In this document: piece after piece, positions 56,801-64,000 of the stretch
How the letters are laid out: each line of letters starts with the position of its first letter
Numbering within the stretch: the first letter of the stretch is position 1
Origin: Nitrosospira sp. 56-18
GTDB taxonomy: Bacteria > Pseudomonadota > Gammaproteobacteria > Burkholderiales > Nitrosomonadaceae
Assembly (NCBI GenBank): GCA_001899235.1
Contig: MKVR01000005.1
Span: 1,522 to 65,521, forward strand
DNA: 64,000 nt
Direction: 5' to 3'
The notes under the pieces: generated by a model
The model's database searches: none
What the model saw: only the letters and a program-made list of their open reading frames with translations
What the model was told of the DNA's origin: nothing
Translations under genes and position numbers: made by a program

Positions 56801-59800
56801 CCGGCACGCACGTGGAAGACAGGGTCGCCGGTCTTGCCCAGGCGTGCGGCAATGGCGCCTGCATGGGTGGCAAAGCTGTTGTTGTCGGTATTGACCGTAT
56901 CCAGGCTCAGCGTGGTGCCGCTGCTCGCGCCGCTGCCGGTGAGCGTGGCGATGTGATCATAAACCCTGACCGCTTCCACCACCACGGATCTGGCCCCGCC
57001 GATGCTGCCGCCGGCGCTGCCCACCGCCACCTCATCGCCCGCCCCGGCGCCGGTGCGGGGCGCGCGCAGCACTACCTCGCCGCCTTCGCCTGGCTGGGCG
57101 CCGCCGCCTCCATTACCACCACGCACATCCAGCGCGCTGCCCGAGGCAAGGTTCAGCCTGCCCGACGTGGTGCCGATTTCCACCTCGCCGCCGTTTCTGC
57201 CGCCGCCGGTGGCATAAGCGTCGAGCCGCGCGCCAGGCAGCAGCGTCACGTCGCTACCGGCATGCAGATCGATGCTGCCGCCGGCGCTGTCCGAGGCGTC
57301 GATATGTCCGGCCACGTCCAGCTTGCCGCTATCCACCGTGATGCGAACCTCCTTGGCCTTGACGGTATCGGCCGCAGCCACGACGACATCGCCGCCGCGT
57401 ACTCGCAGCGCCATCGCGCCATCGAACCCACCCTGGTTGAGCGCCGCGTTCAGCGCGGAGAAGTCCGCCAGCGTGCCCACATCCAGGTCGGCGCGCCCGC
57501 CCTCGCCGCGAACCCCGCCGGCATCCGCCGCGGCCATGCCCCGCAGGCTGCCGGCGGCGATGTCCACGCCGCCACGGGGGGCGCGAATCGTTACCTTGCC
57601 CGCGTCGCCCCCCGGCGCCGCCGACACATCCACGCGCGCGCCGGATTGCAAAGCCACGTTGCCGTTGCCGCTCGCCAGTTCGACGGCGCCGCCCGGCGCG
57701 GCGCGGCTCACGTCGAAAAAGGCCACGGACCGGCCCGCCACATCGGCTACCGCATGCGCGCCCAGCGTGAGATTGCCCGAGGCCGCAGTGAGCGCAAGCT
57801 GGCCCGAAGGCAGCGTAGCCTGGGTATCGAACAGCATTTCGGTGCCCGACAGCGCCCACTTCGCCCCCAGCGCAGCGACCGCGGCAAGGGCGCGATCCGG
57901 CGCCATGGCAGCAACCTGCAATGGACCGGAAACGGACAAGGTCTGGTCGCTTCCCCCCTCGCCGCTGATACGCGCGACATTCAGGTTCGCCGCTCCGGCG
58001 GCGATATCGGTAGCGCCAGCGCCGCGCCCGACCAGCTCGTTCGCGCTCGCATCGACCCGGGAAAATCCCTGGATGGCCTTGGCGCCTGCGCCCAGCACCA
58101 GTGTATCCGCCTGGAGTGCCAGTACGCCGCTGCCGGGAGTGCCGCCTGCCGCGAAAGCGGCTGCCGCAGGATTGGAAAGCACGATATTGATAGCGCGCAG
58201 CGTCGCGGTTCTGCCGCTGTTGTCCAGGCCAACCAGTCCCGCTCCCTGGAGATTGAGGGCCTGGAGCGTGGGCTTGCCACTGGCATCGGCGCCGCCCACG
58301 CTGACATCGCCATACAGGTCGAAGGTGGAATAACTGCTCAGCGTCAATGAATTAAGGCTGTTCAATCCGTCCAGCTCGTTCTGGCTGAACGTCAGGCCTT
58401 CGGCCCCCGCCGGCGCATTGCCAAAATTGATGCGGGCGGCGCCGATGGCCAGGTTTCCGGCGGCCGGACTGCCCTTGTCGTCGGCAAACAGGGGCGTGCC
58501 CGCGAAGGCATTCTGCCGCGTGGCATCCAGGATGATGGTGTTCCCCGAGCGGATGGTGCTGCCAGTTTCGCCTGCCAGGGTTCCCAGGCTGCGGTCCGGG
58601 CCGCCGGTGCGCGCAAAGCTGGCGGAAGCGGATCCAACCAGGACCAGGGCGCCGTTGCCGGCGGTTTCATAGCGATTGGTGCCCTCTGCGTCTTCCCCAC
58701 CCGCATCGCCCGCGCTGCCCAGAGTCTCGATGGCGCTGCCGGCTTTGAGCGTCAGGGTGTCTTTGGCGGCCAGGATGATTTCCCCGCTCTTCAGGGCATG
58801 CGCGGCGTCGTTGGCCAGCGTGACTTCATCCGCTTCCACCGTCAGCAGGGTCGCGTCGCCGCGGTTATTGCCGGGGCTGCGGGTGCCGCCCAGGAACAGG
58901 CTCGCCGCGCCCATGGCGTCGAGCTTGGCGACGTCGATGCGCGTGGCCAGGGGATCGATGCCCAGCGTTCCGGACGGCGAACCGCTGGTAACGGCGATAC
59001 GCGGCGCGCTGATGTCCACCGGCGCACCACGGCCGCCTTCAGCCGCGGCGAGCTGGAAAATGGCATCCAGGCTCAACCCGCCAGTGGTGGCGATGGAAAG
59101 CAGGCCCGCGTCCTGCGGCCGGCTCTCGCTCGCGGCAAAGAAATCCGAGGCGCGGGTAAGGGTCATTTCGGAACGCTGCAACACCTGGTCGCGGGTCAAT
59201 ACCTCGAACCCGCTCCATAGCGCATCGCGCGGACCGCCCGCCGCGGCGCGGCTGTCGGTGACATAGCCGGGCACCACCTGGATGCCATCCTGCCTGCTGA
59301 AAGCCATTCCCGGAAGCAGATTGGGCGTGCTGGTGTCCAGCCTCACGGCGTAGGCGCCGGGCAGCAGGGCATAATGCGCGGGCAGCAGGGTATAGGTTCC
59401 CGCGGGCAGCCCGGGTATGCCGGAAAGATAGACGGCATCCCCCGCCGCACGGCCGAAGCCGGTGTTCTCCTGCCCGTCCCCCGGCGCGAAGGCGCTGGCG
59501 TAGCCGGGGAGGATGGCGTAGGTGTCGGGATCGCCCAGGATATCGTGCGATCCGCCAGGACCCACGCTGAACTCGTAGGCCTGCAAATCGCCGCCACCGG
59601 CGAGATCGAAGGTCGCGCCCGCCTGCATGTCGATGCTGGCCGCCTGGGTGCGGATGGATTTCCCGGGCAGCGCCAGCAGCGGGATGATGAATGTATCGGG
59701 ATTGTAAGTCCAGCTGCGGCCGTTCACCGTGGTCCCGAACGGGATCAGGCTGCCGGGAGCAGCGGCGATGGAAGTCAGGCTGCCATCCTGGAACACCAGG

Positions 59801-62800
59801 GTATCGGTGGCGCTGAAAGCCAGTTGTCCGAACGGCGCCCATATGTTCCCGCCCTGCACGATGTTGGCGGCATTCACGGCGAGGCTGCCGAGGGCGGACA
59901 GCGGCTGCGAGGGCGGCAGGGCATGGCGGCCGAACGTGACCGTCTGCCCCGGCGCCTGGATGGTGAACTGGCTGTAGGTGGTGGGGGCGACCACCGCGCC
60001 GCTGAAAAGCAGATCGCCCGCGCTCGCAAGCGTGCCCGCCGGTCGCGGCGAATCGCCGCTGCTCACCCCCGCCAGCCTCACTTCCTCGGCCCCGCTCAGT
60101 TCAGCGCGCGCCATGCCGCTCAGGGTCAGGTTGCCCGCCAATTCCAGCAGCCGCGCGTCTGCCTTGAGCGTGCCGCTGCCCGCAACCGGAGTATTGACCA
60201 CATTCACGCGTTCGATGTCGTAATTGCCCAGCCGCACGGTTTCCGCCTGCAGGGCGGCATTGCCCCCGGCGCCACCACTCATTTCGATGCGTGGTGCATC
60301 CAGCGTCACTTCCTGCAAGGGCAGTGCGCGGCCGGCCCCCAGGTTCAGGCCATCTTCCAGCCTGATGGCATCCCAGCTCTTGAGCGCGATGCGGTCGAAA
60401 CCCGCCGCTTCCAGCGCCGCGGCGCCCAGCCTGGCCTGGCCGTTCAGCCCGGTGGGTATGGCGCTGCCGGGAACCAGGCCGCCGGCTTGCGGCGCCACGC
60501 TGGGCGCGAGACTCACTATCCGTTCCCCGGTGGGGTACCCTAAATTGACTGGATCCAAGATGAGGTTATTGCCCAGCGCCAGGCTGAATACCCCGCCCCG
60601 ATTCGATGCCCCTCCCGCCTGCGCCCACAAGGTTCCGTCCAGCATGACCCCTTCGTGCGCGCCGATATTGAGCGTGCCGGCATCGCTGCCCACCCACTGC
60701 CCCAGGCCGCCGGTCTGGTTCAGGATATCCAGCCGCACCGGCACGGCCCCCGCCATGCGGATGCTGGAGCCCGCCTCGGCCACGACATAACCGGCTTTCG
60801 CATTCAGCGTGATGGCGCCGCCAGCCAGCACCGTGCCCTGGGTCAGGCGCTGGCTGTCGAGATAGGTGAGCGCCACGCCGGATACGTCGAGCACCGCCTG
60901 CCTGCCCAGCCACAGGCTGTTGGCTGGGTCAAAAGGAATATCCTTCTTGTTATCCAGCGTGGTCGTTGTAGCCGTGATGGTTCCACCAGGCGCACTGATG
61001 CTGCCCTGTATATTCAACAGGCTGCCGGCGGCCAGGGTGATGTTCGCCCTGGGATCGGCCTCGATGCGCGCGCCCGCGCCGATCAACAGATCTCCCGTTC
61101 CATCCCCGATGTTCTCCACCGTGAGACTCAGGTTCACCGGCGGGCGCACCAGGTCATCCAGCTTTACCGGGCGGGTGAAGTCCTCCACCCTGCTCCCGCT
61201 GGGCCGCACCAGATAGTCCGGCTGCAGCTCCAGGCTGAGCACGGCCGGCCGGATACGTGTCCCTGGGGATAAAACCAGGCTCTCCAGCCCGGCAAGATGG
61301 ATGTCGGCAAAACCGGCGCCCTCGAACAGGGCCGCATCCAGGTTGGCGGCGCCGGGGGCATTGTCCGGCGTGCCGCCGATCTGGATGCGGTCGCTGGAAA
61401 CCGTGAGGGTACCCCCCCCGCCGATGCCATAGCCGCGCACGTTCCCGTCGAGGCCGGACACCGCTTTGCCGATCAGGCTGATTTCGCCGCCATTGCCGGC
61501 AATGGCCTTGCCGCGGCCATCGACCCTGAGCCGGCCGCCGCCGGTGACGTCCAGCAGCGTGTTTTTTCCCAGGACAAGATTATCCGGCGCCGACAGCGCG
61601 ATCCGGCCGCCATCCACCCGCGCGACGTCGTCCGAGCCCGCCGGCACGCCGCGCAAGTCGTTCACCCAGGCCCCTCTTGCCGACAGCGTCACGCCGTCGG
61701 CCACCACCACATTCAATGGATCGGATAGGATATTGAAGTTTTGCTGCGCGGCGAGCACGATCGAGCCGGCGGGCGCGTCGATATCGGCGCCTATGGTCAG
61801 GCCCTGCGCGGTGATGTGCACGCTGCCGCCCTGCGGCGCGCGCAGCGACTCGCGCACCGCGGCCGCCTGATTGCTGAAGACTTCCAGGTTGGCAACCTTG
61901 TCCTTGCCCAGCAGCGCGGGATCGAGGCGCAGGGTGCTGACGAGACCGGACGGAAGCGCGTCGCCGAATTTGAACCCGGCCGGCAAAACATTGCCACTTT
62001 CCAGTTCGACCACCTGGTTCAGCTTGTAATCGATGCCATTAAGGGAATTAGCCACGGGATCCATGCCCACCGTCAGGCGGGCGCCGTCCGGCATGATCCC
62101 CAGGTCGCGCTGCACTTCGCCCACCGTGATGCGGCCCAGGACGTCGCCCTGCATCACCGCCGCGCGCAGCGCAACTATCTCCAGCGCGCCCGCGTTTTTG
62201 CCCTCGGTATAGCCGGGGTCGTAATTGAAGCTCTGGCCCAGGTCGATCACTTCCTGCACGTTCCAGCGCCCGAAATCCTGCACGTAGCGGGTGACGATGC
62301 CGTCGTAGCGCACATCGGCGCGCGCATTGGCGATGTCGGTCACCACGCCGCGGGACATGACCAGGGTGGTGGGCACGCTGGCCGGGGTATAGTGGAGGCT
62401 GCCGCCGGACAGGTCGATGACCGCGCCGGATTCGATGATGGCTTCGCCCTGGGAGCTCAGGCTCACGGTGCCGCCCTGGGTGGAGCGCTCGGCTACGGCG
62501 CGCTCCAGGCGCGCCTGGTAGGATTGCAGGCTGTCCTTGGCGATGAGGGTGGGCTTGCCGGCATCGGCATTGGCCAGAGCGCGGTTGATATCGACGAAGA
62601 CCTTCTGGCCGCGCAGCGGCCCGTCGCGATTGACCGGGGAATCCTTCAGCTCGTCTCCGCGCAGCTCCACTTCCACGCCGTTGCGCGCGGCGGAAACCGC
62701 CACATTTTCCAGTCCGGCCACGCTGATGCGCGCGCCGCTGGCGATGTGGATGCGGGCAGTCTGGGAGATGGGCGCACCAACGGCCTGCATCACCGGATCC

Positions 62801-64000
62801 GTGCCCAGGGTACTCTGGTTAAATAGCACGCTGGGATTGTCCCTGGCAAAAAAATTCACCTCGCCCGCGGGCGCATCGATCACCGCCCCGCCCTCCATGC
62901 GCACATCCTGCCCCACCACTCTCACCTGGGAGAGCAGCGCCAGGCCGGGACCGGTCAGCCCGTCCGGCACGCCGGTGGGGTCGGACACGTCCGGCAGCAC
63001 CTGTGTGAGGCTGCCGGCGCCGAGCAGCGCGCGTCCGCCGCGCGTCGAATGGTCTTGCGCATCGGCGCCGTCCTTCGCCAGCAAGTATACCGAACCGTTG
63101 GCGATCACCGAGGTGGTGGCGCGCGCGATACCCTGCTGGTTGACCGCATAGCCCACCATGGTGACATTGCCGCGCGGGGTGCTCAGCTCGCCCAGATTGG
63201 TGACGTGACCCAGCTTGTCCAGGGTGGCATTCTTCAACGCCACCGTCTGGCCATCCAGCTTGCCATCCCGGACATCGGCATTGGCGGTGTCGAAATCGGC
63301 GAGGCCGGCGGGGCTGTCCACCTCCACCAGCAATCCGCGCACGTTGGCGTCGGCCGTCTGGGCCGACGCCGAGCGCAGGAACACCTTGGTACCCGCCGCC
63401 GCGATCACCTGCCCGTCGGGCGCCGTCACCGTGCCCTGGTTGATCACCGTGGGCGCGATCAGCATCACCCGGCCCTGGCTTTCCGCCGTGATGCGCGCGC
63501 CCTCGAACACCTTGATGAAGCCGCCCGAGCCTTCGAACTGGGGAATGGTCTTCTGGGGGGTCAGGAACGCATTGAGGATGAAGCTGTCGGCGATATCCAG
63601 GCTGCTGGCGGTGAAGCTGCCGAGGTTGACCTGGGAGGAGCCCATGAAGGCGATGCCGTTGGTATTGACTAGAATGACGTTCGCATTCTGTCCCACCGCC
63701 TGGGTGATGATGCCGGCGATCACGCTGGGATCCTGGTCCCAGACGCGGTTGAGCGTGGTGAAATTCGCCCCCTGCACCAGGTTTTCCGTGGCAAGGCTTT
63801 CCACCTGCTGGAACTGCACCGAGTGGCCGGGACTGACATTGAAACTCTGCCAGTTGAGAATGGCCTTGTCGCCCACCTGGTTGACGATGGCCTGGTGGTC
63901 GTGGGCATGGTAATTCGCCTGCCCGGCGGTGACGAAATCCGGTACCCCGCCGCCGCAACTGCCACCGGCGCAAGGCACCGGCAACTCGGCCCGCGCGGGC
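53857..64000 (-). CDS. giant filamentous-haemagglutinin-family exoprotein (5' end outside window)
   Basis: Open frame of more than 3,380 residues that continues past the right edge; the start and most of the signal peptide lie outside. The TPS (haemagglutination-activity) domain occupies about the first 150 visible residues, with NYHAHDHQAIVNQVGDKAILNW and ILVNTNGIAFMGSSQVNLGSF, where NTNGI replaces the usual NPNGI. A long beta-helical region rich in Gly, Ala, Asp and Asn follows. A WWVRFDQFQQGIGALGGGN block near residue 2,600 resembles DUF3739. The C-terminus ends FISSEVIGHGE, usual for this family. GC content is clearly higher than in the surrounding genes. The TpsB-type secretion partner is not in view. 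Confidence 0.9.
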   Translation of the reverse strand, partial: PARAELPVPCAGGSCGGGVPDFVTAGQANYHAHDHQAIVNQVGDKAILNWQSFNVSPGHSVQFQQVESLATENLVQGANFTTLNRVWDQDPSVIAGIITQAVGQNANVILVNTNGIAFMGSSQVNLGSFTASSLDIADSFILNAFLTPQKTIPQFEGSGGFIKVFEGARITAESQGRVMLIAPTVINQGTVTAPDGQVIAAAGTKVFLRSASAQTADANVRGLLVEVDSPAGLADFDTANADVRDGKLDGQTVALKNATLDKLGHVTNLGELSTPRGNVTMVGYAVNQQGIARATTSVIANGSVYLLAKDGADAQDHSTRGGRALLGAGSLTQVLPDVSDPTGVPDGLTGPGLALLSQVRVVGQDVRMEGGAVIDAPAGEVNFFARDNPSVLFNQSTLGTDPVMQAVGAPISQTARIHIASGARISVAGLENVAVSAARNGVEVELRGDELKDSPVNRDGPLRGQKVFVDINRALANADAGKPTLIAKDSLQSYQARLERAVAERSTQGGTVSLSSQGEAIIESGAVIDLSGGSLHYTPASVPTTLVMSRGVVTDIANARADVRYDGIVTRYVQDFGRWNVQEVIDLGQSFNYDPGYTEGKNAGALEIVALRAAVMQGDVLGRITVGEVQRDLGIMPDGARLTVGMDPVANSLNGIDYKLNQVVELESGNVLPAGFKFGDALPSGLVSTLRLDPALLGKDKVANLEVFSNQAAAVRESLRAPQGGSVHITAQGLTIGADIDAPAGSIVLAAQQNFNILSDPLNVVVADGVTLSARGAWVNDLRGVPAGSDDVARVDGGRIALSAPDNLVLGKNTLLDVTGGGRLRVDGRGKAIAGNGGEISLIGKAVSGLDGNVRGYGIGGGGTLTVSSDRIQIGGTPDNAPGAANLDAALFEGAGFADIHLAGLESLVLSPGTRIRPAVLSLELQPDYLVRPSGSRVEDFTRPVKLDDLVRPPVNLSLTVENIGDGTGDLLIGAGARIEADPRANITLAAGSLLNIQGSISAPGGTITATTTTLDNKKDIPFDPANSLWLGRQAVLDVSGVALTYLDSQRLTQGTVLAGGAITLNAKAGYVVAEAGSSIRMAGAVPVRLDILNQTGGLGQWVGSDAGTLNIGAHEGVMLDGTLWAQAGGASNRGGVFSLALGNNLILDPVNLGYPTGERIVSLAPSVAPQAGGLVPGSAIPTGLNGQARLGAAALEAAGFDRIALKSWDAIRLEDGLNLGAGRALPLQEVTLDAPRIEMSGGAGGNAALQAETVRLGNYDIERVNVVNTPVAGSGTLKADARLLELAGNLTLSGMARAELSGAEEVRLAGVSSGDSPRPAGTLASAGDLLFSGAVVAPTTYSQFTIQAPGQTVTFGRHALPPSQPLSALGSLAVNAANIVQGGNIWAPFGQLAFSATDTLVFQDGSLTSIAAAPGSLIPFGTTVNGRSWTYNPDTFIIPLLALPGKSIRTQAASIDMQAGATFDLAGGGDLQAYEFSVGPGGSHDILGDPDTYAILPGYASAFAPGDGQENTGFGRAAGDAVYLSGIPGLPAGTYTLLPAHYALLPGAYAVRLDTSTPNLLPGMAFSRQDGIQVVPGYVTDSRAAAGGPRDALWSGFEVLTRDQVLQRSEMTLTRASDFFAASESRPQDAGLLSIATTGGLSLDAIFQLAAAEGGRGAPVDISAPRIAVTSGSPSGTLGIDPLATRIDVAKLDAMGAASLFLGGTRSPGNNRGDATLLTVEADEVTLANDAAHALKSGEIILAAKDTLTLKAGSAIETLGSAGDAGGEDAEGTNRYETAGNGALVLVGSASASFARTGGPDRSLGTLAGETGSTIRSGNTIILDATRQNAFAGTPLFADDKGSPAAGNLAIGAARINFGNAPAGAEGLTFSQNELDGLNSLNSLTLSSYSTFDLYGDVSVGGADASGKPTLQALNLQGAGLVGLDNSGRTATLRAINIVLSNPAAAAFAAGGTPGSGVLALQADTLVLGAGAKAIQGFSRVDASANELVGRGAGATDIAAGAANLNVARISGEGGSDQTLSVSGPLQVAAMAPDRALAAVAALGAKWALSGTEMLFDTQATLPSGQLALTAASGNLTLGAHAVADVAGRSVAFFDVSRAAPGGAVELASGNGNVALQSGARVDVSAAPGGDAGKVTIRAPRGGVDIAAGSLRGMAAADAGGVRGEGGRADLDVGTLADFSALNAALNQGGFDGAMALRVRGGDVVVAAADTVKAKEVRITVDSGKLDVAGHIDASDSAGGSIDLHAGSDVTLLPGARLDAYATGGGRNGGEVEIGTTSGRLNLASGSALDVRGGNGGGGAQPGEGGEVVLRAPRTGAGAGDEVAVGSAGGSIGGARSVVVEAVRVYDHIATLTGSGASSGTTLSLDTVNTDNNSFATHAGAIAARLGKTGDPVFHVRAGVEVRSDAAVNGGDLALGNDWNLGASRAGGEPGMLTLRAAGNLNLNGNLSDGFNVATPFSSGTTPATLLAGDSWGYRLVAGADIDAADPLAVKPGAGDVTLAAGKLVRTGTGDIRIAAGGDITLADGKAAIYTAGRAADAVADFTVPANAQFSQGGGNVSLAAAGDIVGSPSAQLYSNWLFRQGKLNASTGVYTTQPAWWVRFDQFQQGIGALGGGNITLAAGGNVENVSASTPTQARMAAAAPDAAKLMKTGGGDVRVQAGGDLLGGQYYADRGELALTAGGKVDSGQDASGGPLSTILALGDAQARVQARGDVTIQAVLNPHLVVQSGGSGGSFNLGFGISGGVRDPRWSLFSTYGPDSGAQLQSLNGTVALSNGATMLVNSYNKAPLNFNLSTLVYNTELLSLLPPSLAMTAFQGDIDMLTPGNPAVMSPAARGDLSLLAAGIVSVRAPLVMSDKDPALVPDGVHPGTNTDDFPRSTVNPAFIAFLHGPVPVHTGDTQPARIYAVAGNVQGNFNELSLNLSKAVRVRAGQDVSDLGILVQHANASDLSQVVAGRDVVFTSGNDRSDNAEIWVGGPGRLEVTAGRNLDLGTSAGIVSRGDLDNAQLPAGGADIDLAAGVGAQGIDYAGTIARLAAALEKTGGSPDDALLWQARWLTGNNDLRGADALAAVTAVAALNADGQRAHVREMLYTALLVTGRDFNNPDSPFFKGYERGYAALELVFPGIGEKNADGSRNYQGEINLFASRVKTERGGHIEFMAPGGDVIVGLANTPAVLVNTGNDVLGMVAVADGSVRGFARGNILVNQSRILTLGGGNVLLWSSEGDIDAGKGKKSATAVPPPLVKVTASGQVIQELQGAASGSGIGALSTGGGKAGDIDLIAPTGTVNAGDAGIRANNLNIAAQAVLGAGNISVTGTSTGTPVADASAVSATTSGATSQGDDVAKTTAALSQNLSDAARAADEMRKIRPTFISSEVIGHGE

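Noticed and set aside
55819-58350. Plus-strand frame of 843 codons inside the giant exoprotein gene
   Set aside because: Low stop frequency in very GC-rich DNA; composition is Arg/His-rich with no domain.

Overview
The window reads as chromosomal DNA of a betaproteobacterium, most likely of the Nitrosomonadaceae (Nitrosospira-like). Support comes from gene content: a metXW pair, an incomplete PTS of the EIIA(Man)-HPr-EI type, a hopanoid cluster (shc, hpnG, hpnH, hpnM, hpnN), trpGDC, a membrane-bound cytochrome c5, and an outer membrane equipped with several porins. No ammonia-oxidation genes lie in the window, so the genus is an inference. Coding density is high and no transposase, integrase or CRISPR array was seen.

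Layout. 1-274: RNase P RNA (minus strand, 3' end cut by the window). 0.4-5.9 kb: lipoprotein, pyrE, xthA, AmpG-like permease, metW/metX. 6.1-8.5 kb: ptsI-ptsH-EIIA(Man). 8.7-10.4 kb: an ExeA-type AAA+ ATPase fused to a SPOR-like domain. 10.7-16.1 kb: a glycine-cleavage operon led by a tandem glycine riboswitch and an intrinsic terminator (gcvT, gcvH, gcvPA, tpx, gcvPB). 16.2-31.1 kb: mixed housekeeping genes (PfkB kinase, PlsC, ApaH, cytochrome c5, tRNA-Arg(CCG), VOC protein, a GGDEF-EAL regulator, Kup, SixA, a thioredoxin-fold protein, RsmI, YraN, a DolP-like BON lipoprotein, a GlcD-type oxidase and an SNase-like protein). 31.4-33.1 kb: PhoX-type phosphatase. 33.3-41.8 kb: hopanoid biosynthesis and trafficking, transcribed right to left as hpnH, hpnM, hpnN, mlaA, shc, hpnG. 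42.1-43.4 kb: classical porin. 43.6-46.1 kb: trpG-trpD-trpC.

The most unusual part is 46.4-51.6 kb, a compact minus-strand operon: a secreted DUF2341/LamG-like module fused to an ExbB proton-channel domain, then ExbD, TonB, a large Porin_5-like outer-membrane protein whose start overlaps the tonB stop, and a periplasmic coiled-coil protein. It looks like a self-contained energised envelope machine with its own outer-membrane channel. Next to it lie a secreted glycerophosphodiester phosphodiesterase, flanked by two copies of a dispersed inverted-repeat element, and a giant GC-rich filamentous-haemagglutinin-type exoprotein (at least 3,380 residues) that runs off the right edge.

How the parts fit together: the hopanoid genes are mixed with lipid-transport genes (mlaA, the MlaC-like hpnM, the RND protein hpnN), suggesting coupled synthesis and outer-membrane placement of hopanoids. 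PhoX and GDPD suggest scavenging of organic phosphate outside the cytoplasm. The gcv operon senses glycine through its leader. All functions are read from sequence motifs and gene order; no search or folding program was run.
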